DNA of 64,000 nucleotides from Dioszegia crocea (lineage: Eukaryota; Basidiomycota; Tremellomycetes; Tremellales; Bulleribasidiaceae), in contig BCKK01000003.1 of the NCBI GenBank assembly GCA_001600615.1, positions 942,500 to 1,006,499 on the forward strand, given 5' to 3'. The notes beneath the pieces were generated by a model, which was not told where the DNA came from, did no database searches, and was given only the letters and a program-made list of their open reading frames with translations. Shown in pieces: positions 49,780 through 60,099 of the stretch (the first letter of the stretch is position 1; each line of letters starts with the position of its first letter). A program made the position numbers and the translations under genes.

Positions 49780-50235
49780 ATGTCATCTCCTACTCCCTCT
49801 ATGTCCTATTCGGGACGTGCTTCCCTATCCTTCCGCTCTTCCTCTTCCCGTCGTTCCTCCCGCGTGCACGCCCTCTCTACCAAGCTATACCTGGCAACCA
49901 TCACCGTCACTCGCCTCCTTGATGGACAAACCACATATATCACATTCAGCTACGGCGGGGCCTTCACGGCGGGAGTCAAAGCGGCGAGTATGCTTATATC
50001 TGACAAGTTTTCCAGACTGTCGGTGATGGAGGTTGAAGAAGGGCTGGCGGATGGGTGGATCAGGTTAGACTCATTAAGAGCGCGTTTGGCCTGTGGGGAT
50101 GGCGAGGGGAGATTGAACACAGCGGGTCCGGTGATACCTGCTGTCAGGCCGGTCGAGAGGTCTGAGACAATGGAAATTGCGCCGGTAGGGAAGATTGTTC
50201 CTCTTGACGAGTCGGTCGGAGAAGGCCAAAAGTGA
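49780..50235 (+). CDS. YGG/AGW-domain protein, copy 2, intronless
   Basis: One exon, 151 residues. The N-terminal 30 residues are Ser/Arg-rich. The domain (about residues 37-97) reads ITVTRLLDGQTTYITFSYGG, then TAGVKAASMLI, then FSRLSVMEVEEGLADGWIRL, aligning throughout with the fusion gene at 47.9 kb and the gene at 52.8 kb. The Kre9-like half, signal peptide and membrane segments are all absent. The tail is not conserved. The loss of introns relative to the fusion gene concerns only the missing Kre9-like half, since in that gene the YGG domain is also in a single exon. Function unknown. Confidence 0.65.
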   Translation: MSSPTPSMSYSGRASLSFRSSSSRRSSRVHALSTKLYLATITVTRLLDGQTTYITFSYGGAFTAGVKAASMLISDKFSRLSVMEVEEGLADGWIRLDSLRARLACGDGEGRLNTAGPVIPAVRPVERSETMEIAPVGKIVPLDESVGEGQK

Positions 50236-50676
50236 GAGGTAGAAGGGAACCTTCGACATCCGGGGATCGAGAGCAATTGATAGATGTACTGGTTGTAGAC
50301 TAGTTGACGTTGTATTTGTTTTGGATCAAGAGATCGTGACCTATTCGAACTGTGACCAGATGCTGAATCCAACAGAATCGCCGCAAGACTATCCCATTCA
50401 GCAACGCGCGCTGAAGCTGAAACTGACGCATGACTAATGATTGGGGTCTCTTGGCGATATTGCCAACTTGGTAAGCCGTCCTTTTGCATGGTGCTAGCCT
50501 CTTCAGTCCACTGTGAAGATACGCTCGACGTCCATCCATCCCGCACATTGCACCACTACACAGTTCAGCAGCTGCGTATAACACCTAGTCATCCGCCCAG
50601 AGCGAGCGCTTGAAGTTCACTCTTTAGCTCTGCGAGTCTTTAGCCTCTTCAGGCAAGTCATCATCGCGCGTCAGTA
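50236..50676. other. intergenic, no gene seen
   Basis: 441 bp between YGG copy 2 and the relic copy 3. Antisense frames overlapping copy 2 are shadows. Nothing else is supported. Confidence 0.4.
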
Positions 50677-51040
50677 ATGCCATCTCTATACGCAAAAACA
50701 CATACGCTGATGCAACTAGCAGAATCCTCAAATATCGCGGCGATGGCTTCTCTCAAATCCTTGACGGTCCCCCCAACAAACCTTGTCGTCAGTGTCACTC
50801 CCTCGGTAACTGCCACCTCCACACCCTATCCATATCGCCATCCCAGTATCGCGCCCACAGCATCAGCCACCGTACTAGCCAGCCGGACGAACGACGGCGC
50901 CACCACTCACCTCCTCTTTCAATATGGCGGGGAGCTAGTGGCGGGGATATACGCGGCGGAATTTTTTTGCCGAGATCAAGGACCTTTCCATTGAACAGCT
51001 GGAAGGAGGACATGCGGATGGTGTTGTAATCGCTGTATAG
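50677..51040 (+). pseudogene. YGG/AGW-domain relic, copy 3, frameshifted
   Basis: The frame from ATG 50677 carries SRTNDGATTHLLFQYGGELV and AGIYAAEFF, then changes frame at a run of seven T (50962-50968) and stops at 50994. In the next frame the domain continues recognisably (AEIKDLSIEQLEGGHADG) before a stop at 51038-51040, where the other copies read GWIKL. So there is one single-base shift in a homopolymer plus loss of the C-terminal block. An assembly error at the T run could explain the shift but not the early second stop. Confidence 0.7.
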
Positions 51041-51742
51041 AATGCATCAAAGAGAGAGGAACTAAGGTCGAAACTGGCTAAGGCGGAATCTAGGAACGAG
51101 GAATGTTACGGCACTACAACGTACAAGTGGCACCTTTCAACAGATGGATGGGTTAGTCTTAGTCGAGACTTAGCTAAGACGAAGGAGGCAGTAGTATCTC
51201 TCGGAAGCAGGAAAGAGAGTCGCGGGGCCGATGGGAAGAAGGTAGTGGATGAAACGGAAGGTCGAGGTGATTTTGGGAATCGGCCTGGGTCTGCAAGGGC
51301 GTAGATCCGCAGAAATTATAAGTAGTGCATCTCATAGACTTTGTCGCAGGATGGTGCATTAATGTCGGCTCCCGTTGTACTATGACAGTCATGTCGACCT
51401 CCATGCATACAACACCACAACCTCACATCAGCTGCAACACCTCATTCCTTGTGGCACCTACGCGGGGTCGACTGAGCAGCCTTGCAATTGTTGGCACCCG
51501 CATTACCAAACATTTCCAAGAGAGGAGACACGAGTCAGAATGAAAGCAATCTAAATGAGTCTGAGCATGCGTCGAGGTGGGTATCTGAGACTCAGCTGTC
51601 GGACCTGTATGGACAGGTGAGCAATTCGGTCCATTGAAACCTGAAACAGAGGTGAAACAGGCACGGAAGATTGATTACGGCACTCATTTCCGAAGGATCG
51701 CCTGACGTGGAGTGCTGTGTCCCCAACGTCGGCGTCGATCAA
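51041..51742. other. intergenic, no gene seen
   Basis: 702 bp after the relic copy. Short frames only. No repeat or mobile element signature was noticed. Confidence 0.4.
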
Positions 51743-52239
51743 TCATGCACGAGGTCTGAGTCTTGATGGAATTTCCGAGAGTCTGATATAGGCGTCGCTC
51801 AGCGATGCTGATATGCTTGCATCTCCTGCTGGTAGATACTTGAAGCTAGTCGATCTCAGAACGGAACCTTCGTGGCGAATAAGTCAGCGATCTCCACAAC
51901 GAGACTTATCAGAATGGGAGAACTGACCATCAATGCTACAGCCTACATAAAGAACCGTCTTAGAGTCGATCCAGCCATCCCCCTCTTGCAAGTACCCGCA
52001 TCGTAGAAGCAGCTCCTCATTCTGCGGAGACGGAGCATTTTCAGGCACCATCTGAAACAGGCCACAGAACACGTTACAAATTGCCCTCGTTCCCGAGATA
52101 CAGACAACACGCCCGGAAGCGAAAATGGATCCGGTTGACTGAATACGAATAGACCAGAGCTCTGGCCAGGAAACACATCTACCTTGGCCCCCACTTTCAT
52201 ATCTTTCCACCTCGACCTCCCTTTCGAACCAATTGTCAT
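51743..52239 (-). CDS. hypothetical small protein inside the YGG cluster
   Basis: A three-exon model (52102-52239, 51928-52051, 51743-51867) gives 128 residues in one frame with acceptable splice sites (GTATCT..CAG and GTCAGT..AAG). Sequence features: WKDMKVGAKVDVFPG and LFVFSQPD, then NEELLLRCGYLQEGDGWIDS, then KTVLYVGCSIDG. No known domain, signal peptide or membrane helix is recognised. The first donor is non-canonical beyond GT, and an alternative donor (GTGTTG, nine bases earlier) also keeps frame. It is divergent from YGG copy 4. Coding status is plausible but unproven. Confidence 0.4.
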
Positions 52240-52773
52240 CCTTTGAAGAAAGCACGCTAGCTAGGGCTCAATCACCCATATCGACTCTACGTGACAGACT
52301 GCCTACGCGCGGGCCGCCGGGTCCCCAATTAATTGATATCCGGGCTGGCTCACACGCCGGTATTTGTAAGTGATCATCTTTCATAATGCAGATCAAACAG
52401 CTTGGCGGGGTTGCAGAATACTCCTTATCTTCGCATAAGCTAGGACTGCCGGCAATAGGGCTGACTGATTGGGCGGTAACTAGCGCTCGATAGTGCTATC
52501 GTGCGAAGGGCAGGATTGGAAGGTGTACCAGCTGGTCTCGTGATCACATCTACACCCTGTGACTGGCCGTGTGGTCTCCACCTTGAAAGGTGGCTTGGCC
52601 GTCGCTTTGGGCACTGAGGCAATGTGCATTTGTGAGTCTATGTCTACAATCATGGACTCTGATGCTCGGCTGTTGCGGGCTCGGTGTCGAGCTCAAGCTT
52701 GAAGGTCCTTTGCTGACTGCAATGTAGGATCCCACTATCTTCTTTCCATTCTAAATCAAGGAGAGACGCCCCC
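52240..52773. other. divergent intergenic region
   Basis: 534 bp between the hypothetical gene and YGG copy 4. No coding signal is supported; presumably the promoters of both. Confidence 0.4.
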
Positions 52774-53505
52774 ATGGTGGATCTGCCTGCCTCGACCGAC
52801 GCTCCTCCTCCGAGCACCCCTACAACCTCTTCTTCACCACAGCTCCCTTTTTATACTCCTTCTACTCCAAGCACCAACAAAAGCCGGACAGCGCCCTCCA
52901 CACCTAACCCCTCCTCATCGCCATACTCTACTCCAATGTCCCCTACTTACTCCACACGGACGTTCGACCGCGGAGCAAGTGCCCGACCCCGTCTTTCCCG
53001 GAGCTCGACAATCAGCTCGAGCTGTAGTTCCCGTCCCAGCTTCGCTTCCAGACAAAGCTTCACATCCAGCTCTGGCGTCAGCGAGGCATCGAGCTCTACC
53101 ATCACTTCCACCTCCACCCGCAGTTCTACCAACAGTGTGACCGTCAGCCGCATGATCGACGGGAAGGGCCACGACGTCACCATACATTACAGCAACACGC
53201 TCGTAGCGGGAATCCAGGCGGCCGGAATGCTGCGTGACGATTTCTGGCATTTGTCTTTGAAGCAGGCTGAGGACGGTACCGCAGATGGGTGGATCAAACT
53301 TCCTCCGCTTCCGCTTGATACGAGTGCGAAGATGGACAGAAGCGAAGAATCGAAGGCGGTAGGGGGAGGCATAGGGACAGGAGGGGATGTCGATGTGTTT
53401 GAAGCGATGTTCTCGGGTGGTGAGGGAACAAGGGAGCATCTTGACGATCTATCCGTCACAATATTAGGGAGTGGATCAAATGTCGTACGACACCCGCGAG
53501 CGTAG
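52774..53505 (+). CDS. YGG/AGW-domain protein, copy 4, with long Ser/Thr-rich N-terminus
   Basis: One exon, 243 residues. Residues 1-120 are Ser/Thr/Pro-rich (PSTPTTSSSPQ, STSTRSSTNS), likely disordered or phosphorylated. The domain (about 122-180) reads VTVSRMIDGKGHDVTIHYSN, then TLVAGIQAAGMLRDDFWHLS, then EDGTADGWIKLPPLP. The GG after Tyr is replaced by S-N here. There is no signal peptide or Kre9-like half. The same domain order in three loci (low-complexity N-terminus, YGG domain, variable tail) defines the family. The GPI-anchored Kre9-like gene follows 250 bp downstream on the same strand. Function unknown. Confidence 0.68.
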   Translation: MVDLPASTDAPPPSTPTTSSSPQLPFYTPSTPSTNKSRTAPSTPNPSSSPYSTPMSPTYSTRTFDRGASARPRLSRSSTISSSCSSRPSFASRQSFTSSSGVSEASSSTITSTSTRSSTNSVTVSRMIDGKGHDVTIHYSNTLVAGIQAAGMLRDDFWHLSLKQAEDGTADGWIKLPPLPLDTSAKMDRSEESKAVGGGIGTGGDVDVFEAMFSGGEGTREHLDDLSVTILGSGSNVVRHPRA

Positions 53506-53757
53506 GCGATGCAATCATGTTTTGATAGCTGCAGCTGATTCGCGCCTGTCAATGGGATATGTCTGAAACACGATGAAACACCTATGAAACAGGGTAGTTT
53601 ACCTCAAACTCTAATTGATTCCGGCCTAAACACAGCCACCTTTGAAAAGCACATCTTGGCATCCGCATCTCTTACTTCTACAGTTGAATCTCATATCGTC
53701 TACTGTATTTGCCTGCTATAATCACACTCACCGGCAAAAGATACCCGCCTTCCCAAA

Positions 53758-54659
53758 ATGCTCTCATCGATCTTCTACCCCATCACTCTCTTCGCCGCTG
53801 TTGCTAGTGTGGTCAATGCGCAAGCGGTGACTGTCCTCGAGCCCACTTCTCAGCGATGGTGTGAGTTCCGAACATCTACCTTCGGTAAGATCCAAGACGG
53901 CTGACATGGATCAGGGGTTGCCAACTCGCAAAACACTCTGAAGTGGACTGGCACTACCCCAAACGAATTCTCAGTCTTCATTAGCCACCCCGATGTGACC
54001 GTGCTTGTGAGTATTCCACTTCCCGCAAACATCTGCGTAAATACTGACAGTCACAGACCAGCAAGCTCGCCTTAATCTCAGTCCGTGAGTCCGACGATCG
54101 GCATTATGGTGGAAATCGGCGCATTTGTCGATCGGGGCAAGACGGGTGGCAAAGGAGGGACGTGCTGATTCTTCAGAACCACTGTACGAGTATTCAAAGA
54201 CCGTCACCCCGTAAGCTATCTCTCATGAAGAAAAACGTCTACACCAATCAGTGCTAATGGCGAAAGATCTGGCCTCAAGCCCGCTGCTGGATACGTTATG
54301 GAGCTCACCAACATCCTTAACTCGACCGGTATGTTCACCCCTCACCTCAATCAGCCTTTATTTACTACCATCCCTTTGACCTTCCCTCTTGCATCTACGA
54401 GGTGCTAGAGCTGATTCGAATAGACATCTACGTCAAATCAGAATCCTTCGAGATCAAGGCCGCGGGCTCCACCTACCCTCCCCAAACCACTGCCGGCGCG
54501 TCGGGCTCGGCCACTGGTTCTGCAACGGGCTCTGCCTCGGGATCTGCAGCCGCTGCGTCCGCATCGGGCTCCAAGGCAGCTGGCGACAAGACTGCCTACG
54601 TTGGACTGAGCGGAGTCTTTGGTGCGGCAATGGCGTTAGTCGGTCTGGCGGGTCTCTAG
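53758..54659 (+). CDS. secreted GPI-anchored Kre9/Knh1-like cell wall protein
   Basis: Six exons (53758-53860, 53915-54006, 54057-54084, 54177-54210, 54267-54328, 54424-54659) encode 184 residues. Signal peptide: MLSSIFYPITLFAAVASVVN then AQA (cleavage near residue 21-23). The mature N-domain (AVTVLEPTSQRWWVANSQNT, LKWTG, FSVFISHPDV, PAAGYVMELTNIL) matches the Ser-Thr-rich GPI-anchored family (PF10342-like) related to Kre9/Knh1, linked to wall beta-1,6-glucan. A Ser/Ala/Gly linker with repeated GSA units follows, then a C-terminal hydrophobic tail (VFGAAMALVGLAGL) after a small-residue site, typical of GPI attachment. Its intron positions are shared with the fusion gene at 47.9 kb. Confidence 0.85.
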
Positions 54660-55149
54660 AGTGGAGGTATCGCAGAGATACAAGGAATGTCAAGAACAAG
54701 GTGGGGGAAGTGAGAAGCGAGCGGCGCTGTACCAGCACTCGATACGCGGTCTTGGGGATGTGCAGAGGGACGACAAGTAATGAGCGGGAGAAGGGGCGTA
54801 ATCGCCGTTTAAGGACACTTTCTATAGCTAGTCTGCTTTTGTCTATAATTTCACGAGGTAATTCATGTGTTGGCGCTGTTCACACACGCCATCTTCTTAC
54901 CTTAGCCACAGACAAGGCTACCCCTGGGCTTCCTATCGACAGCAGATCATATATAGCCAGCGGCCATACCATGTCCGTGCGCGCGGAATGCGCGTGCCTG
55001 GCTTTTGGCCCTGGCCTTAGGCTGGTCGAGTCCAGGAACCATACCTCGTCTGCTCTGTCCTTCTTGCCTGCTCTCAATCGACATTACTGCGCCCCATCAG
55101 TCTCTCTCAGTGCTGTGTAGACTACACTGTATCAGCAGGATCGATCAGC
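54660..55149. other. intergenic, no gene seen
   Basis: 490 bp between the GPI protein and the LisH-CTLH gene, same strand. No coding signal beyond overlapping chance frames. Confidence 0.45.
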
Positions 55150-56877
55150 ATGTCTACCGTCAGTTCCCAAGGCTCAAATTACCGGCCCCTGAACACGCTC
55201 GTGAGTCCCATTCCTCCACCGCTTATCGGATAGACGGCACTCCTTCTGGGGTCCTTGTCGATCCTCACACAGCTAATGACCGCTTCACGATCAAAGGCAA
55301 TAGCTGACCCCGCAGCGCGATGTCGTAACCGAATATCTCAATACCCAGGCGTACGCATCGACCGCCAGAGCCCTTGCTCGACCGCGGGTATGGAAGCGTG
55401 CCTCCGCCACTGCCACCCCAATCACTGCCGACATGGCTGACGATGATGGCGAAGCAGACAACAACATCGCGGAAGGGAGTGGGGAAGGTAGCGAAGGCGT
55501 CGATGCGAGTGGGGATGTAGCGATGGGTGGTGATGCTGATGGGGAAGCTGTCGAGGAAACGGATTGTGGAGGATTTCTCAGTGCGAAGGAATTGATAGCT
55601 ATGGAAAGACGACGAGGTAGGTCCCTTATGCTCTCCCGCTCAAACACAGCTCGTCCACCCCTGATGAGACTGTGAGTGGACCAGCTGACCACCCAGCAAT
55701 TCTCGACTACATCCTGAATGGAGCACTCCTCCGCGCCGTCGATTTGCTCAACACGCACTTCCCCTCGGTGCTAGCTGAATCTGACGGGTCAGCCCCAGTG
55801 GACACAGCCGGAACCCACACAGCCAGTATGACTGGCAGTGGTAGGCGTGGACAAACCCAACCCAGCCCCGGATCCGGATCCGTAGGGGGCATGCCACGCC
55901 CCCACCCAGTCGGCTACCCTCATATGTCATTCTCAGCCTTCCAACCTTCCTCCTCCTTCGCCCACGCCCCAGCCCTAAACATCCCGCCTCCACCACCTAT
56001 GACGGAGGCGCATGCAATGCCCACCCTTCCTCAATCCCTCTTACCAGCGCATGTCCACCTGAACCTGTCCATACAGGCCTTTATCGAATTGGTCCGACAG
56101 CTCAATCCCGCCTCCGTCCCTTCCTCCCCTTCCTCCTCGATCGGTTCACTGTCATCCTCTATGCACCTCCCATCTGCGTCCGGCGTGGCATTGACAAATG
56201 CCCTCAGCTGCCTTCAGGGATTACATCAACAGGCAAAGAAGCTCCTTCCGGCCGATCGGGCGCTGTATCTGAAGGAGCTAAATGATGTGAATGGTCTCTT
56301 GGCCTATACGTCGCCAGAGACCAGTATAGTCAGGGGGTTTCTGGAACAGTCAAGGAGGATAGTATTGGCTGAGCAAGTCAACAAGGCTATTCTGTGTAAG
56401 TCTGTCTACTCCTGCAATCTTGCCTTTCGCTAATGCTGTCCAGACTCTCAGGGCCGAGCGACGTACTCTAAGCTTGAAGAAACAGCACGAAAGGTCACGG
56501 CGATGTGGGCCACGATGATGGAGCGGAATATTGATTCAACGCCCACCTGGACAGCGGCGGACGGGGCGAGTAAAGAAGAGCTGGCAATGGTGAGTTTGAA
56601 TTACTGCTTTCACAGCGAGATCGAATTCGTCATCCATGAAGGCGCATCGTTGTTCAGGGTCCTCGACAATGAAGTGGGCGGGGCGGGGTCGCTTGATCGA
56701 CAAGCTCAGATATCAGAAACGAGGAGATCAGAGACTGACTCGGCTACAGTACTTGAAGAGCCACACGGGTCGGACCTTCAACCTACGCGAATTCATAGGG
56801 CGGTCCTCCTCATAATGCAATACACACGAGTCGGCGACGATCTCATTCCATCCCGCTGGCGACCGATTATAGCTTGA
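55150..56877 (+). CDS. LisH-CTLH-CRA protein (RanBP9/GID8-like, no SPRY)
   Basis: Four exons (55150-55200, 55316-55616, 55697-56395, 56444-56877) encode 494 residues. LRDVVTEYLNTQAYASTARA (about residues 17-36) is a LisH motif. FLSAKELIAMERRR then AILDYILNGALLRAVDLLNTH is the CTLH start (HFPSVL closes it). HVHLNLSIQAFIELVRQLN corresponds to the RanBPM block before CRA. A Ser/Pro/Met-rich insertion (about 170-260) separates them. Such proteins scaffold the GID/CTLH ubiquitin ligase. The SPRY domain of RanBP9/Gid1 is missing, so a Gid8-like or divergent role is possible. The C-terminus is uncertain: reading through gives the stop at 56877, while splicing a possible intron ending at 56749 gives YLKSHTGRTFNLREFIG and an earlier stop. 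Confidence 0.7.
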
Positions 56878-57198
56878 TCTCGATCATCGACCGTTGCAGC
56901 ACTTTTACTCCACCGGCACCACAAGCTGCATGCTCCTCGATTAATCTCGTCCGGTCCCACGCTACAACATTGTCCCCAGCCCAGGCCCGCATTCCCCTCA
57001 TCCCTTACATCACAGCCATACTACAGTCTCATGCATATTGATAATACATTGTACGCGTATAATGTTCACAAAAGAATCGTAGTGTCCTCAAGATTCTGAA
57101 ACTCGGTCAATCATCCAAGACTCAAGAATGTTTGTCGTCACATAGCCTACAGCCCCGCCTGCATCCTGCCTCATATTCCTTCCCTCCCACCCCATACC
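56878..57198. other. convergent 3' region, no gene seen
   Basis: 321 bp between convergent stops of the LisH-CTLH gene and CDC27. No coding signal. Confidence 0.45.
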
Positions 57199-59868
57199 CT
57201 ACTCATCTTCTTCCTCATCATCCACCTCCTCACCATTCGCAGCTACCGTCGCCCGCACCGCACCTTCCAATTTAGGCTGCAGCTCGCGCGCATTCGTCAG
57301 CGCCACCATGGCCTCTGCACGGCGGTTGGTTCGGAGGTAGCATTTACCGAGGAGGAATTGGACTTGAGCTTCGTCTGGCGCTGTCCGGGAGAGGGGCTCT
57401 AGGAGGCCGATAGCGTCCTGCCGGTCAGTCAGGGATGTCTCGCAGGAAAAAGATGAACTTACGTCGATCTGGTTGAGAGCTACCAATACTCTAACCCGCT
57501 TGAAAGCGACCATTGGGCTTTCAGGCGCGAATCGACATGCTTGCTCGTAGTACGTCAATGCTTGGCGATTGTCTCCTTGTTGCTCAAGTACCTGGCTGTG
57601 TCAGCTTGACCGTTCCGACTCTTAGGAAGGTAAGCTCACGGTCCCGATACAGCTCAATAAGATTGCGTTTGTGGGATTTATCTCTGCCGCTCGGCGATAG
57701 TGATGCTCCGCGTGCCTCACTTTGCCCATTTTAAGATACACAGCGCCCATCCCGTACCTGTACCATCAGCTTTAAACCCTCCAGCCCAGCCTTTGGAGAC
57801 ATACCACGCATTATAATGCCTCTGATCAGACCGGATCGCACTCCTATAAAACCCAATCGCCCGCTCGTACTCTTCCATCTCGACAGCCTCATACCCACAC
57901 AGCGTCCACGCATACGCGCAACCCGGATCCACCTGCGTCGCCCGTCTAAAACACCTCATAGCCTCATCATGATCCTTCTCCAAGGAAAAACAGTTGCCCG
58001 CTGCAATCCACGGCTCGGGCCGTTCCCTATCGACAGCCACGAGCTCCTGGGCTAATGCAGACAACGCCGGCGAATCGGCCAAATGCCACAAGAGCGTCGA
58101 ATGCAGGTGGGTCGATTCAAGATTGTAAGGTTCGAGAGTGTGTAGCGAGGTAAAGGCTCGTAGAGCCGGAATATAATTGGCAAGCTCGTAAGATGCGCGG
58201 GCATAGATCGAGCGGGCAAAAGAGGAATTTTGGAGGTCGGTAGGTAATGTGTCTATCTCTCGAATGGCTTCTTGGCATTTATACAGACTGAGAAATCTGT
58301 ATGCCCGCGCACATCTCCGTACGATATCGCGTAACCAATCATCTGCGTGTGATTGTAATTGGGTGTCTTGGGAAGGGGAAGAATGGTGCTCAGTGGTCGT
58401 GGTGGCCGTAGCTCCTGATGCAGACGACGTGGTACTCCTTGACCGAGTCGTTCGGACTTTATCCCTCCCTAATCCAGAAATATCTTTGGGTAATTTCTTC
58501 GAAGGGACAGTGGTCGTCTTCAATCGAGAGCTCCGACGAACGGGCGCATCCGTCTCGCCATTCGGTTCAATCGATTTAAGATCGCGCTGAGAACGTCGGA
58601 TCTCCGCCTCCGTCTGTCCCGACCCGGCTGGTAGACGAGCGATGTGGTGGTATGGCGATTCGGAGGGAGTGTGGTGGGTTCGTGATGTCTGACCCCGTGG
58701 CCGTTTCATGCCCGGGGGTTTTAGTTGGGTGGAGGTGGATGTATCGGCAGATATGGGAGTTTGAGTGGATGTATACGAAGGGCGGAGTGAAGCGGGGATG
58801 AGAGAGGATGCGGCGGATATGAGGCTTGGTAAGGGTTTACGATTGGGTGCAGGGAGTGGCAGGTGAGATACTGGTATTGTAGGGAACGTCGTGTCGCCCA
58901 TGATTGAAGGGGTACTATCAGGTCAGCTGCTGTTGTTGTCTTGCCGCTTAGACAAATAAGAAGAAGAGGTGACAGCTTACTCCCAGGTGTTCATCCCACC
59001 CATACCACCCATCCGTCCGCCGAATCCAGTCCCGCCCACATCGGGAGTGAAGAACCCTCCACCCGCACCTGCCGCAGGTCCGGGACCGAGGGGACTCAAT
59101 TGCGCCCGTTTGGGCAAGAACGGCATCTCTGACGTCGAGCTTCGCGGCATGGGATTTGGAGAGAGAGTTGGCGGACGCGATGCCCGAACAGAAGCGGGAC
59201 GAGACGATGTTGCGGCTGGAGGTGGGTCGGGAAAGACGAATTCGGGTAACGGTGCTTGGCCTGTGATTTCAGATACAATCCCCTGTCCTGACCAAAGGGA
59301 GATTGAAAAGCAGCTCACCTATATCGCATAGTCCCGTGAATGCTTCCCAGAGCCATGGCTCGTCCACCAGAGCCTTCTGATAGTACTCCGTTGCAGTCTC
59401 CGTATGTTTCGCTTTCCTGCTAAGACGAGCGAGCATGAGATTACTGCTGATGCCCTCTGAGCCTGCTAGGGTTGGTAGATCTGTAGTCTATCAGTTTGTC
59501 CGACTTGGGTACGAAGTCGTCAACTGACCATATCCCCCACCGCGCTTCAGTGCCCGTTCAAGCACCGCAGCCCCCTCTCCAACCCTTCCAACAGCCTCAC
59601 AGCACCTCGCAACAATCACGCCGCAACCTGCACATCCAGCTCGGCGGCCATCATCATCTGCCAATTCGCGCACTAGGTGTAGAGCCGAATAAGGCTCTTT
59701 GGCAGCTAAGAAAGCTAGGGCAAGGGCATGTAGCGCTTCGTGGTCTGTTTGAGTCACGGGCGAGAGGGCCAGCCAGATCCGGGCGTAGAATAGGGCCGAA
59801 GCCGTCGGTGAGGCCAGCGAGAGTTTGCGTAGGCGGTGTATCAGGTGAGTCTGTGATGGAGGGGCCAT
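57199..59868 (-). CDS. CDC27: Cdc27/Apc3, TPR subunit of the anaphase-promoting complex
   Basis: Seven exons (59529-59868, 59319-59480, 58981-59260, 57805-58914, 57640-57757, 57463-57591, 57199-57417) encode 785 residues. The N-terminal TPRs include ALFYARIWLALSP and AKEPYSALHLVREL, a Cdc27 hallmark. A long disordered middle (about residues 170-380, Ser/Pro/Thr-rich) follows. The C-terminal TPR array includes RPEPWIAAGNCFSLEKDHDE, AMRCFRRATQVDP, YAWTLCGYEAVEMEEYERAI, YNAWYGMGAVYLKMGK and INPTNAILLSCIG. The acidic tail ends EEVDDEEEDE. Cdc27 binds the IR tail of Cdc20/Cdh1 and APC10. The donor at 57804 was chosen to restore NAWYGMGAVY. Confidence 0.92.
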
Positions 59869-60099
59869 ACTGCTGCCACTCTATACACTGATGGGTAGGT
59901 ATGATGTGTGAGAATCCAACTTTTGGCTCTAGGGCATGCTTTGGGTGGTGTCAACATGCTTACGTTATGACTTCAGGGATTCCCCCTCCCGGCCATCGCC
60001 GCCGTCGCGTCCTCTGCCACGCTCTCACCCAAAAAGACGGCACACACCTCACTCCATACAATACATACATCTGCTCACTACTAAAGAGGGAGCTGCATC

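Noticed and set aside
47907..54659. Reading the Kre9/YGG cluster as a biosynthetic gene cluster or mobile element.
   Set aside because: No synthase, transporter, transposase, terminal repeats or target duplications were seen; duplication explains the layout.
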